Assembly: GCA_038380435.1 (NCBI GenBank)
Contig: JAWZYU010000020.1
Span: forward strand, 44,920,307 to 44,984,306
Reading direction: 5' to 3'
DNA: 64,000 nucleotides
From: Ryuthela nishihirai
Taxonomy: Eukaryota > Arthropoda > Arachnida > Araneae > Heptathelidae
Both the position numbers and the translations under genes were made by a program. Under the pieces are notes generated by a model. It saw only the letters and a list, made by a program, of their open reading frames with translations. It was not told the DNA's origin and searched no databases. Position 1 is the first letter of the stretch. Every line of letters begins with the position of its first letter. Shown here in pieces: positions 1-12,700 of this stretch.

Positions 1-138
1 GAGCAAATGTTTTGAATGCAAGAACTTCCATATAAGATTATTTTCAGTACCAGGATAGCAGCATTACCTCCAAAATACTTTCTTTTGCACTTGATGAAAA
101 TTTTGTAGCAAACCCTTCGTTGCTGCAGTACTTGAAAG

Positions 139-530
139 GCAGGGGTAGCTCAGTTGGAGTGTGCCAGGCTCGTAATCTGCAGTTCTCAGGTTTGAGTGCC
201 ACCTGTGCCAGTGTTAAGATTTATCTCAGCAAAAAAAAACCACCCTACCCTTCATCAGTAGGGGACACCAATAGACTTGGAATGGCCATTGTCCATAGGA
301 TAGGATGTAAAACAATGGACCCATGTACAGGAAAGTCATACCTTGTGTACACTAAAGGTAAAGAATACACTGGATTGTCTTGACAGGAGGCTACCTGTCT
401 CCTAACAATAACAGGAGACTACCTGTTCCTTAATGGGTCCTCTCCCTCCAACCTTCTTGGGGTCCTTATGGCCTGGCCATTTAGACCATTGTATGCAAAA
501 ATGTGGCATTCAGGCGTAAAACAACCCAAC
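139..530 (+). mobile_element. SINE family A, old copy
   Basis: tRNA-derived SINE of about 385 bp. Family A has a tRNA-like head (A box GGCTCAGTTGG, B box GGTTCGAGTCC), then a body with AGGGGACACCGATGGGCTTGG, GTTAAAGAACACGCTGG, CCCAACAGCTGTTCCAGTGG and TGACCTGGCCATTTAGCCC, ending GTAAAACAACCCAAC without poly(A). This copy has lost most CpGs and has small indels. Confidence 0.85.
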
Positions 531-753
531 ATAAAAGGAAAATAATGTCGAGTTTTTATGCTAACCGCAAACGTTTTTATTTTTTCTATAATGATTGCCT
601 TCTTTTTATAATAAAGAATTTGTTACAAGATATAAGAAATTTCATTCAGTATTATGTAAAGAGTTTCATTTTACCACAGGACTTAGTATTTCTAAATTAG
701 TGTGTTTTGTTGTTAAATGTGTTCTGAAAACGTTTCTATAATTTTTTTTTTAG

Positions 754-834
754 AATGATGAAGAGTTTGTTACCAAGATACATGACTGCTATATAAAAAG
801 CCTCAGAAGTCATCTGAATTGTTTCAAGTTATGA
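754..834 (+). CDS. Candidate terminal coding exon of an unidentified gene
   Basis: After a strong polypyrimidine tract and acceptor (TTTTTTTTTAG) comes a phase-0 reading of 26 residues and a TGA, beginning NDEEFVTKIHDCYIKSLRSH and ending LNCFKL. The mixed charged/aromatic composition is protein-like, unlike the AT-rich surroundings. AATAAA hexamers follow at 1864, 2102 and 2627, and the next ~3 kb is free of SINEs, which would suit a long 3' UTR. I do not recognise the protein. The ORF is short enough to be chance, and upstream exons would lie outside the window. Confidence 0.33.
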   Translation, partial: NDEEFVTKIHDCYIKSLRSHLNCFKL

Positions 835-3800
835 CAAGAAAATGTTTTCAGAAATGAATATGTTAATGGTGATTGAGAGAGTAGAATATATCTGTTCCTG
901 CATCACCCACTGGTGTCCAGGTGATGTTTATTTACCTTGTTTATAGCAAGATTTTATTTCTGAGTATTATTCATTGACTAAATATCATAGGCAGAGAAAA
1001 CTTTTGTCACAAATAGTAGGAAAAAGTAAAGAAATATGAGCAGTAAGTTAAGTATCACATAAACCTGCAGATTGTGAATATCAGACTAATGTTACAATAC
1101 CATGTCAAAATACATTTACAGTTTTCAAGCATTAGTGTGCTTCAAAAAAAATATATGTAAATTGATTGCTGGTATGTACATGTAACATTATTTGACAAAA
1201 ATCTAGTCGATATATTTGTTTTTAGGTGGTTAGTATTATGAAATATGTGTATGGATAGAAAATTTCTGTTTTGGGCAAAATGTGCCTGCTTTTCTTCAGA
1301 GTTATGTTGCATGATCAATGCAATCTTAATAGCATTATGTAAGTGCTTATTTATTATTGTTTTCTTTTTTCTTTTTGCTTAAATATGCAGCTGCTAGCAA
1401 GTACTAATTAAAACATGTGAAAATTTCTCACAAGATATGTTGCAATTTAATTTCCTATGAACTTATACTAATATTTTTTTCTGAGGAAAGCTGCATCTTT
1501 AATAATTTTTCTTTTACTGCTTAATTATGTGCCATTATGAGCATTTGGCTCCTTTATTAACTATTTATTCTCTATACTAATTTTATCAAACTTAGGTTTT
1601 TATGTTGTTGGTTTTGAGTGCCAGCATCCTAGTATCATATATTAATTTTAAAAAACATGTATCCAAATTAAAAGCTGCATAATTAATATAATATTAGACT
1701 TTATTTGCAAGTTATTAATATTTTGCAATATTCATATAATGAACAGTTTCTGTATAATGAATGGCAAGTAGCATTTGTACTTCATGCCCTTTTAAATATT
1801 TTTTTTAATTTTTTTTTCTAATTGTGCTTTTCTGAAAAGCTTAAAGTATACAGTTTCAAAGGTAATAAATTTTTCTTAGCAACATTATTAATTACTCTTT
1901 TGCATTGTTCTTTGTATATGTATATATATCCTGTCATAATTATTTTAATTTTTCATTGTTAAAATTTTTTTTAAAAAATTGAAAAAGTGAGGAAAAGCCA
2001 AGTAGTATTTTTATTTGTATTTTCTGTAACAAAAAAAAATCACATTGCTGTGTTTGTAAATATTTCATTGTGCTGTTTTAAACATTTAAAGTTTTTATAA
2101 TAATAAAAAAACTACTTGATTCTATTGTATGAGCATAAATGTAGTCTTAAGCCTACTCATAAATTTTAATATTGGTTTTTGAAACAGTGCATTGAAACCT
2201 CAATAAGAATAGTATGTTTATGAGTAAGTAGCTTTATTGTAGAAATTGTGTACACATCTATATATGCTGTAATTGTTCTTTTTTGTATGTAAACAGTTTT
2301 GTGTCAAAATTAGGAATTGAAAAACTCCTTACTTCACTGTGTTTAGTTTTAATCTTTGATTTATTCATATTTTAAGGTAGTTTTAACAAAGGAAATGAAA
2401 AGTATTAGCCATGTATATATCTTGTGCAACATAATTATTTTGTCATATTTTCAATGTTTGCTTTCATATATTTTTGATTATTTGATGTTAAACCAGAAGC
2501 TACAAAATAATCAAAAAATAATGATGGAGTTGAAAATTTTCTGGTATTAGAGTATATGAAATATTTTAATATATATTTATTTCATGTATCTAAAGTTCTT
2601 AAACTTGTGTAATATCTAAAGTTCTAAATAAATATAGGTGTGGGATTAGCTCATTTTGATTATCCACCTATGCCAAATCCTTTATTAGACTAGTAGAAAA
2701 TTTTACTTAGTAATTTTATGAAATTAATGTGATAGTTTTCAAATCCATATTAATTATTTTTAAACTATTAAACCTTTAGTTAACAGATAACTCTTATACC
2801 TTCACATTGGTTGACAAGTGTCCATTTAGTGTAATAATCATTGTCAGTTTAACAATGAGCTACATAATTAAATCTTAAATATTTTAGAGAAACCTCACCT
2901 AGTTGCATTCAGTATCACAGAGAGCCAACTTTCATTTTGCTTCTTCATATGTATGAATTGCCTAGTTGATTCTAAATGTATATATGTAAATAAAATTTAT
3001 TCTGTAAAGTAAAATTTGCTGTATTCAAAAATCTAAATATAATTTAAGACCACTATTCTAAGAACATATTAACCTTTAATAAGTTTTAAAATAACAAAAA
3101 ATTATCATTTGATTTTAATTTCATTCTGTTTTATCTTAACAGTATCCTTTTAGGTCATATATAGGAAATTGAAAACACTTTTGTTTTTTCTTATGATTCT
3201 TAATGTTTTCTGAGTTCTGAGAAAACCCCATGATAAACGCTTCTTAGAAGAACAATTTTTAAGCTAATTTTTATAAATAAAACATAGGCAAAATTTTATT
3301 GTTGAAAGTGCTATCTTTTATCTCCAAGCTTTTTTTTACTAGCTTTCTCAGGCCAGTGCTGCCATTTTTCATTCAAATAACACGCACCTTCCTTTCAAAA
3401 CCTGAAGAAAAATGTACAGAGATGAAAAGTAAGAACTTCTTACTTTTATGCATGTTAGAATCAGCATTTAGTAAAATATAGTTAACATTACAATCAATAA
3501 AAAAAAATTACAAAATGATATATATGCACAGAGAAATCTGTCTTATAATACAGAAAAGTTTGAAAACTGGTTCTGAAGAACTCTCAGTAATTCTTGTGTT
3601 CTAGTAATTTAACCATTATTTTTTTTTACTTGGTGAAGTAGGGCTTTATATTGTCTAGGAAAAAAGAAATTGGAGAATTTTTATGATATACCAGTGGAAA
3701 GCCAAATTTTTTGCTTCAAAACTTCTAAAATGAGCTTTTTATTAAAAAATGTTAATGTTGGTGAAAATTCGGCCAAATATAAGTTTTTTTGGAATATTTA

Positions 3801-3902
3801 GCAACTAAAGGCATCATAAGAATTTACCTAAGAAAATTAAAACTTAATGAATATTCGTGCCATTTAATAATAAAATGATCGACATTTTAGAAGTTCGGTA
3901 GC
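835..3902. other. AT-rich stretch without recognised genes
   Basis: Very AT-rich, with poly-T/poly-A runs and several AATAAA words. No SINE, no transposon end, no protein-like ORF. It could be the 3' UTR of the exon at 754-834, or plain intergenic DNA. Confidence 0.6.
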
Positions 3903-4097
3903 CGTCCCATGGCCGAGTGGTTAGCGCGCTTGGCTACTGATCTAAGGGACCTGGGTTCGAGTCCCGGGTAAGGCATGGCTGTCTGTCGTTTTTCTGCTGA
4001 GGTCCTGCCATCCTCTCAGACCTTCTACTGTGGCATATAAACTGACAGGCTCCTGTCAGACCTCTGTGGCAAGCAGCTGCTTGAGGAGGTATTTTTT
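3903..4097 (+). mobile_element. SINE family B, full copy
   Basis: Second tRNA-derived SINE family, about 195 bp. Head GTCCCATGGCCGAGTGGTTA (A box) and GGGTTCGAGTCCCGGGTAAG (B box), like a Ser/Leu-type tRNA. Body TTTCTGCTGAGGTCCTGCCA, a perfect stem CTGACAGG/CCTGTCAG, then AAGCAGCTGCTTGAGG, and an AT-rich end. This is the best copy in the window. Confidence 0.9.
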
Positions 4098-6716
4098 TTA
4101 TGTAAATAATATTTTCAATGTTTAGCAATTTTTGTATGTTTCCTAGGGCTGGCATTGTTCCTGTTTTGTATCCAAGCCTCCATAACTCTTTAAATACTGT
4201 CTGAATATTTTTGAAATTCAGGATTTAGATAATTACTTCATATTTTTCTCAAAAAATTTTATTTTTAGAAGTTATCAAGCATTGAATTTGGTTTACTGGT
4301 GACATAACAAGGAATTTCCCTAATTTTCTTGTCTAGGCAATGTATTGATAACAGTGCATTTTGTATATTTTTATCTACAATTAGAAGGGTTCTTTTTAGA
4401 GAATGTAAATTTTTGATTTAAGTATCTGAAGGGAAAATCTTAGCATAAAATACTTAATGTATATAAAATACCAAATCATTAAATACCTCCTGTGGTTTTT
4501 TTGACTTAGGAATGTAATAAAATGTAGGTGTATTATATAATGTTTAAAAATCTGGTAAAATATTAAAGTTGCATTTTAACATTAGTGTTTGCACTGAAGT
4601 TTGTTTTCAAATGCACATTATCCTTATGCCATATGTTTAGAGTTAGATATAGAGAATTGGTTTAAACTGAACTTCTTACGAGAATTGGGTATATGACAAT
4701 AAGCAATGTAGCTATTATCTCAATATAATTTTTAGTCAATGCTTTATCAGGTATTAACAATAACTAGTGTACTTTAATAAATCCTAAATAATTTAATTTC
4801 AGAAGCTATGTCATAATGGTATCAGATAGACATATAAAAAGTTACTTTCCAATGTTCATTAGTAGAATTTTCAGTTTTCCAATCAGTGTTCAAAAAGTGA
4901 AATGTACTTGTAGCATCTCATATTTTCTTGAAATCCTCATTCTTTTTTGGCATTTTTTTTTCTCCTGCATTGAGATACCCCTCAGATACCAAAATCCTTT
5001 TTCCACTTTTCCTTTTCCAAAATCCTTTTAAAAATCCTTTTTTCCTTTTCCAAAATCCTTTTTATCAATTCATAAAACGTTTGGAAGAAAATATTGCTTC
5101 TGAAAGAACCTCCCAATGATCATCCCCAGATATATTTTAAATATAGAAGTGTTACTCAAATCACGGTCTTTAGGCTACATATGATCAGTGAAACAAGAAT
5201 TGCATTTTTGGAAAAACAAAGGGTGAAAAATGCAAAATGTATCTGTAATACTGTGTGGATTTTATTTTCACTTCTTTATCCAAATATGTTATTGCCATCA
5301 ATCTTGGCCTCTAAAAAAGATACAAAAGTAAAATCTACTCAACTATGTAATTGATTAGTCCTCTTTTAAAATTGCATAACTTTACAACATTCATGTTATT
5401 TTCACGAAAGATTTTTGTTTATAATGAATGAGAATGAATAAAATGATTTTGTTAAATATAACTTTTTTTATATCCATTTGAAAAACCAATAAGTAACTAG
5501 CCATAATCATAAAATATCAGTGCCGAACTTCATGAAACAAACGTGTTCCAGCTTATTTTAATTATTCTTTGGATTTCTTTCATTTGTATCTTCAAGCATT
5601 CATTTCTTTTTTTTTTCCATAGTACTGATACTTAAGCTCACAATGAAGAAAACTAAATATTAATTGAGGTAAAGTAATACATTGACACTTATGAATATTG
5701 CTTTTTTTGACTGCATATTATGCAGTTCTTTAAAATGCAAACAAATTGTAACACTTTTTTGTTGTTTAGATTAACCAAGTGAAACATACAATTTAATATA
5801 ATGTGTCTCTGAAGTCTGTGTTTGGTATTTTCTTTTTGTATGTATTTCAGAAGTGTTTAAAGTTTCAAGATTATTTTGCTCTGAATTTACCCAAGGTGAT
5901 GTAATTCTGTTTTAAAAAAAATGGTGTATAATAGTTTCTTTTAATGAAGAAAGATTAGATAATAATGTCCTTTTAAAAATAACTTGTGGATACCCACTTA
6001 CTACAAGGAAGATAACATAATATGGGAAACAGGAAGAATTTTGCATAGTTGATTTATAAAATCAAAATCTTGTGTTACAAATTCAGATAATATTTTGTTT
6101 GGTATTGGATTAGTATATTTCTTCATTTGTAATGTAACACTTCTGCTCTTTAAGATGTATCAAGTGGCCCAAAACGTTAATGAGAATTAGTTTTCAAAAC
6201 AGCTGTAATTTTTTTAAGCTACAGCATTATATTGCTGTTAACTCTGTGAGCTGCATTATTTTCACCTGAAATAATGCTAAAATTTTTTTACAGGAAGAGT
6301 TTGAAAGTTAAACTATTGTCAAGTCTTTAAGTGTTGTGATATGAAAAAATTAAATTACTATATTACTACCTATAATATATACTACATCAAATTAAAGTTT
6401 ACTATTTAGAAAATACTTTTAACATACTTTCAATGCCATTTCTCCAATATACAAATAGCATTCATGTGAGTAATTGTAGTATTTACAGTATGTCATTCTG
6501 CAGAGTTGGAAGCCTAATTTTTTAGGAAACTTTTAACTTTTTAGGTGGTTTTTCCTCCTCTTCCAATTGTTTTCAAGAATACATAATAGCTTGACAAATC
6601 AAGTCAAGCAAACCCAGTATGTAACTCCATAAATTCCCTTTTTGGAGAGAGAATTTATTTTCTTAATAAAAGCTACAGCTATATATCACAAAAAAGCATT
6701 AATTCAGACAATGTGT
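4098..6716. other. AT-rich stretch without recognised genes
   Basis: Nothing protein-like. Near 4985-5075 the phrase CAAAATCCTTTTT recurs in a pyrimidine-rich patch and produces a Phe/Pro-rich spurious ORF. Confidence 0.65.
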
Positions 6717-7125
6717 AGGAGTGGGAGTGACTGTCAGCAGCATGCCAGGCTCCATAACCTGCAGTTCCCTGGTTAGAGTCCTACCTGAGCATTTTCTGCA
6801 AAATTCCCCATCTTGCCCTTGATCAGTAGGAGACAAAATTGGGCTTGGAAAGACTGCCATCCATCATATGGTGCATTAAGTTGTGATCTGTTTATGGTAA
6901 AACTACACCCTGTGCATGTTAAAGAACATGCATAGGTTATGGTTTTACCATACACAGATACATGGTGGATGGCGTTGATGAGAGGGTACCATCTGTCTCA
7001 ACAGCTGCTCAATGGGTCTCCTCTCTGTAACCTTCTCTGAGCCCTCAGGGTTCTTGTGACCTGGCCATTTAGCCCACTGTGTGCAAAAAAGTGCCACTCA
7101 GAGGTAAGAAGTAAAACAACCCAAC
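6717..7125 (+). mobile_element. SINE family A, old copy
   Basis: Diverged head (GTGACTGTCAGCAGCATGCC) and a body with extra sequence around 6890-6960, where AACATGCATAGGTTATGGTT forms a local inverted duplication of the CATACCCTGTGCACG region. It ends TAAAACAACCCAAC. Confidence 0.82.
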
Positions 7126-7361
7126 TCACAAAATGTGTGTAAAAACACACTTGTCCATCCTTGTCTTTATAGCACATTTTATCATGTGTCTATTATCACT
7201 TTTTATTTTATACCATTATAAAATGTTACAAATTTAGGTTTTTTATTCTGTGACTGCTCCATTGAAAAAAAAAATGACTTGTTTTATGGCTAGTATAAAA
7301 TACTTTTTTTTTGTTATTTTTATTAAAATTAAATATTGATCATTTTCATTCTTTATGACAG

Positions 7362-7424
7362 ATTATTCAAGTGAAATCTGCCATAGTTTTTACTGATCTT
7401 GATGGAAAGTTTAGACTGATGTAA
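7362..7424 (+). CDS. Weak candidate terminal exon
   Basis: Acceptor-like TTTATGACAG is followed by a 20-residue phase-0 reading (IIQVKSAIVFTDLDGKFRLM) and TAA. The peptide looks like the end of a globular domain, but the reading is too short to carry weight on its own. It has the same phase as the candidates at 754 and 17793. Confidence 0.15.
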   Translation: MIQVKSAIVFTDLDGKFRLM

Positions 7425-7693
7425 ATCAGTTATCTGTATTTTTTATCATCATTTACAAAAGGAATCGGAAAGCATTTATCTTGCAGTATATATATTTTTC
7501 CTAAATATGGTGTGGCATATATATTTCATGTTCGCATTACAGAACATAACCAACTTGATGTCATGATAGTTTTCATTTGGAATATATATTCAAAATGGAC
7601 ATCGGTTCCAAGAAGTTACTCCTTATATAGTGACACGTGTGAGCACTATTAATTTGAGAATAAATTGATTCCAAATTTCCTCATGCTGCAATA

Positions 7694-8199
7694 CAGGGTG
7701 TCTGGGAAAAAATCTACCAATAAAAAGGTTACACAATTCACTGTTTAATGCAGTGATGATGAGCATGCAGCTTGTGGTAAAGACAGAGAAACACCAAGTT
7801 TTAGGGGACTTCAATCAATTTCCATATGAGCACCCTTAGTGGCACGACAGATATCTAAACAGTACTCCATTTCTCGCCAGATATTTTCAAAGTCATTTGT
7901 TGCACAAGCAGCAGTGATCCTGTGATACAAGTCTGCCTAATGCGTTACTTGTGTTTTTGGACAGTATCTTTAATGTATCCCCAATGAAAGAAATCAAGAA
8001 GGGTAAATCTGGGGATCTAGGAGACCATTCTGTGGGACCTCCCCACCCAATACAACATTCAGTAACTGAATGTTGGATTGTGGAATTTAGAAAAACAACT
8101 GCCTCATGGCCAGTTTGCAGGACAGTGGTGCCACACTTCTACCAATGAAATCGTGGATTGTGTTGCTTTTTATTAGTAGATTTTGCCCAAGACACCCTG
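7694..8199 (-). mobile_element. Mariner-type MITE with long inverted ends
   Basis: The ends read CAGGGTGTCTGGGAAAAAAT on the left and, reverse-complemented, CAGGGTGTCTTGGGCAAAAT on the right. The match continues for about 50 bp. TA flanks both sides (7692-7693 and 8200-8201). Inside, near 8030-7985 on the - strand, is a transposase scrap: GPTEWSPRSPDLPFLIS, the xxPPRSPDLTPLDFFLW block of DDE transposases with one shift. The total is 506 bp, so it is an internally deleted, non-autonomous copy. Confidence 0.85.
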
Positions 8200-8201
8200 T
8201 A

Positions 8202-9328
8202 TATTAAATTTCTTCCCTGTATTATTAACTTATCACTGAAGAACAAAAATTCTAGAAATTTATTAGAACTCAGATGCTTCATGATTAGATCCACTTAATT
8301 TGTAATGAAACATGCCCCTTGTTGTAATATGAGTATTTGTTACTTAAACTCATAAGATAGCGAATCAAATATTTTAATCTCGTTGCTTGCTTGTTTCTGA
8401 AATCTTCACAATCCTATATGTACATTTTTGCTTTTTCAATTAAAGGTTGTTTTATTTTCCATAGAATTCCTTTGTAAATATATTATCTGTAAAACTGGAA
8501 AATGCTTGCTAATTATGATAAAACTTCTTTGCAAACTCTTGGAACCTTAAGCCCTATACTAAATGTGTAATATTTCTGTTTTTCCTCTGGATATACCAAC
8601 AGAGTTGGATCTTTGAGTTTTATTCACAGAGGCATTATATTAATGCTGATTCTGTAAATATTTGACCTGTTTTTAATTTCTGTGACAAGATTTGTATGTC
8701 CATGTATTCTTTTTAGTTGCAGTAAATTTTTTGGTGTACAATCAGATTCATTATCTGTTCTAATAACTCTACAAAATCAACTGTCACTTTTTAACAAGTC
8801 ATACTCTTACTAAACTTTTACAGCTACTATACTACTATTTTAAATATTTTAAGAAAAAATTTAAACATGTAAAAAATAACTTAGTGAACCAATATACATT
8901 AAAAGTAGCATAAGTATGAATTCAATCGTATTAGTAACCTTGTGTTAAAAATTTTCCCCCCCTTGCATTATCTACATTTTACATTAATTTCCTCATGTTA
9001 TAGCTATTGCAATGGGTTAGGATATCTTCACACTAATTTATCCTGCTGTAAAAAATGCTCAGCATATATAAAGCTTAGCACATATAACAGATTGTAAACA
9101 AAACACTAGATTTTTCCCTTCCCCTTTGTTCATAATTGAGCTTCATGCACTTTAGCAAATACATAGAAATACACAGTCAGTTACTATGTTCATTGTAATC
9201 TGTAGAAGCTGGTTTCAAAAAAACTTCTTGTTATTGCATAACTTTAAACTAAAGACTTGTGCAAATATGTAATACACTTACATTATTTAATTAAACTAAA
9301 GTGAAAAAACACCTTTACATAAACATTC
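8202..9328. other. AT-rich stretch, nothing recognised
   Basis: No repeat family member or coding signal seen between the mariner-type MITE and the SINE A at 9329. Confidence 0.6.
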
Positions 9329-9725
9329 ATGGCTCAGTCAGTAGTGCACCAAGCTTGTAATCTGCAATTCCTAGGTTCAAGTCCCAGCTGGGCCAGTGTT
9401 GAGATTTATCTCTGCAAAACCTCCCACCCTACCCACAGTCAATAGGGGATGGGCTTGGGAAGACCATCATCCATCAGAAGGGATGTTAGGCAATGTTCCC
9501 ATTTGTGGGAGAGCCATACCCTGGTCACGTTAAAGAACATGTTGGATAGCCATGATTGGTAACCATCAAGTGCACATTAAAGAACATGTTGGTAGCCATC
9601 TGTCTCCAAACAGCTGTTCCAGTGGATTCCCTCCCCCAACCTTCTCTGAGCCTTCAGGGTCCTTGTGACCTGGCCATTTATCCCATTGTGTGCAACAAAG
9701 TGCCACTCAGAGGTAAAACAACCCA
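9329..9725 (+). mobile_element. SINE family A, old copy
   Basis: Head TGGCTCAGTCAGTAGTGCAC, B box GGTTCAAGTCC. The block GTTAAAGAACATGTTGG is repeated (near 9528 and 9572), an internal duplication. Ends GTAAAACAACCCA. Confidence 0.85.
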
Positions 9726-12700
9726 TACCCCTCTAAATTTAATATCTCAGTAAATTTCATGATTTTTCCCTTTAAGCTTTTGGATGAAGATGTGGCTTTA
9801 ATTTTATATTAATATACGAAATTTTGATATTTTTCTTTTGAACATGGAAAAAATCATCAAAAAGATATTCGAAGTGCATGAAACATTGGAGTGGGCAATG
9901 AACTAAAGAAATACAAAACGTTTAAAAAAATATTAATCATTTCCAAAAAAATTGCTTTTTTTCTTTTAGTGGAAATTTCTAAACTAGGTATCAGCAACTT
10001 GTGACATGCAAAGATATTTTGATTTGCAAATGCAATACATAATGCAAAAAATATTGGGAAGTGGCATGCTGCTGCTTAAAAAAAACACTTATAAAGGTCC
10101 AGTTTCTGTTTTAAATGATAATCAAACTGATGAAACTGAATCAATGGCTTTAATAATTTAAGCCTAATCTTTATCATTAGGCATAGTAAATGCATTTCAT
10201 AAAATAATGTAAATATTTTTTCTTTTACATTTCATTTTTAATTCAGATAACTTGATTTAAAATGTAATGATTTTAGGATATAGTAAGTGGTCATAAGTAT
10301 GTAATTTAGCGTGTATCAATGATTATAATTCAAACTGTTTAAAGCTTATAATTCCTTTATTTTAGGATTTTCATTTAAATATAAAAATAGTTTAAAAATT
10401 ATCAATTTTTCCTTAATATAATTATAGGTTTTACAAAAGTGTTTTAATTAAAAATAATGCTGTGCTATTATCTGTGTGTATAATTCAGAAGAGTTGTTTT
10501 CATATCTTTTACAACTGTGATATTTCTCAAAGTAGTGAAAAGTATATGTAATTCATGGTCTACTGAACAAAGTAGTCCTTGTCATTGCAGTACATTTTAT
10601 ATACTTAAAACAATCGTTTAGGATAAAGAATGGGGTGCCATTTTTTTGGAACTTATAACAATAACTTTTTACCACAATCTTAACATAGAAATTTATGGGA
10701 AATAAAGTTCCATTTTAATATTCTGATTTAAGATTCATTTTGAAGTTTCTTGCTGTATGTTCTCTCTGCTTAACAATCCAATCGAGAGATTTTGCAATAG
10801 CCAAGAAGATTCGTAAATTATATTAAATATTTGCTTGTAACATTTGTGTTTTGATATTCTTTCTTTTGGCCAATGATCATTTTTATATTTTTAGCAATAT
10901 TTTTAATATCAAAAGCAAAATGGTTTTTAAGCATTTTTTAATATAGTTCCAAGATTAAAAGCAAATATCATGTTTTTAATGTTGATACAGATTTGTTTCA
11001 ACCTGATTTCTGAATATTCATATTAGAATTCATAATTGATCTGTTTAATGTTTTTATTCCTTCATTTTGTGTAAATTTTCCTTAAAAGCATTGTTATTGT
11101 TCCAAATTTTATAGGGTAGTGAACTTCAAATCGATATTTGTAATGTGACCATTCCCAGAAATAAGTATCCTAGTAAACTTCAGTTGTTTGGCACAATTTA
11201 ATTGATGTACATGATTTACATTAAATAATTGTAAATTATATAATTGTACTGACGGACAACTTTTTGAGTTGTGCTTTTTAATGTCTAAAAAACTGGTATG
11301 GCTGTACCCTCAAAAATAAAAAATTTGGTGCCCTGCACAAAGGTGGTCAACTTCAATGCATTCATTGCTAGTTTGAGGTGACAAATTAATAAATCTTGTT
11401 TTGTACAAGGTTGCCAAACACCAAGGATATTGAAGGATAGTGTTGCATCAGGTTAGATTTTTACAGTAAAATGCAGCTATATAGATTTATAAACAGTTAA
11501 AGCCATTTATAATTAGAAGATCATAAAAATAATGTAAAAACGAGTTGAGTAATGTTTAAAATATCTATCTTATTTTTAAGAACGTGGTCTATCATTAATA
11601 GAAATAATTCAACCATAAAAATCTTAACCCACAATTAAGTTCTTGCTTTAAGAGACTGCATAATTGATTGTGAATGAAGGAAGTTCGATTAATTCTCATT
11701 ATTCTAGTACAATTAAGTGTTAGAAATTTAATAGGCCCACTATGATTTGTAGTCTTGATTAGAATGTGTAAATTAATAAATAATATGCTTTTCCTACTAA
11801 ATTTTGCATACTTCAAAGAAGTAGTTAACAAATTGTAAGATCTACAGTAAACTCGTCATTAAATAAATATATATATTTTTTTTAATTCAGGGAGATCTTT
11901 TGAATTGGTGACTTCAGTTTTAAGATTGTTTTTGATGCTAATGATGTGCTAAGTGCTATCTAACTTTATAGCAATGAAGTTATTAGCCATGAGAAAAAGT
12001 GGATTTTTGCCATTGATATCCACACTCAAACCAAGTGGCATTGTTTTACCCATTACCATACCTGCCATTTGACCTAAACTAAGCTTTTTAAACTTAAAGT
12101 AGCTCACTGTCCAAAAACGTATTAATTAATAACCTATAATACCTTGAATAAGGCCAGCTCCAGGTTGCAAATGCTTTCCAAAGGAGTGAAATTCCTTCTC
12201 TTAGCTTAAGAAATTAGTGTTTTAGTACTTAAGTATTGTAACTAAATTTTACCAAAAAGAAACAAATTTGATTAATTTTGCAAGCAGAGTTAAAGCATAA
12301 TTCTTGTTATATAAAACAGTAATCAACTTATTGACCAGTAGGGAACTTTGTCATCAAAAATTTATGTAATTTTTTGTTGCCCTGCAAGTAATTGTATGAT
12401 TTATATATTTTATGAAGGAATAATAGGTATTTTGTTCAGGTTGAAAATGTTTTTTTCCTACAAAAATTCTGCATCTTTCAAATGCCAACTTAACCCAGTG
12501 TAAAAAAAATCTGGTTTTAGTAAATATAATCAGATAATTAGCTTTATTAATTATGCAACTCATTTTAAATGAAACTAAGTAAATATCACATGTCATGGAA
12601 AATGCTAATTTGTTATATAAGGGATTTTCAACTGAGAAACTTGTTATAAAGCTCTATAGAGGCTGTCTAGTTTTCAGTTCAATTTTCCTGTAAAAATATT

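Noticed and set aside
3903..3975. A tRNA-Ser/Leu-like gene
   Set aside because: The same head with the same downstream body occurs at 22931, 37684 and 42261. It is the head of SINE family B.
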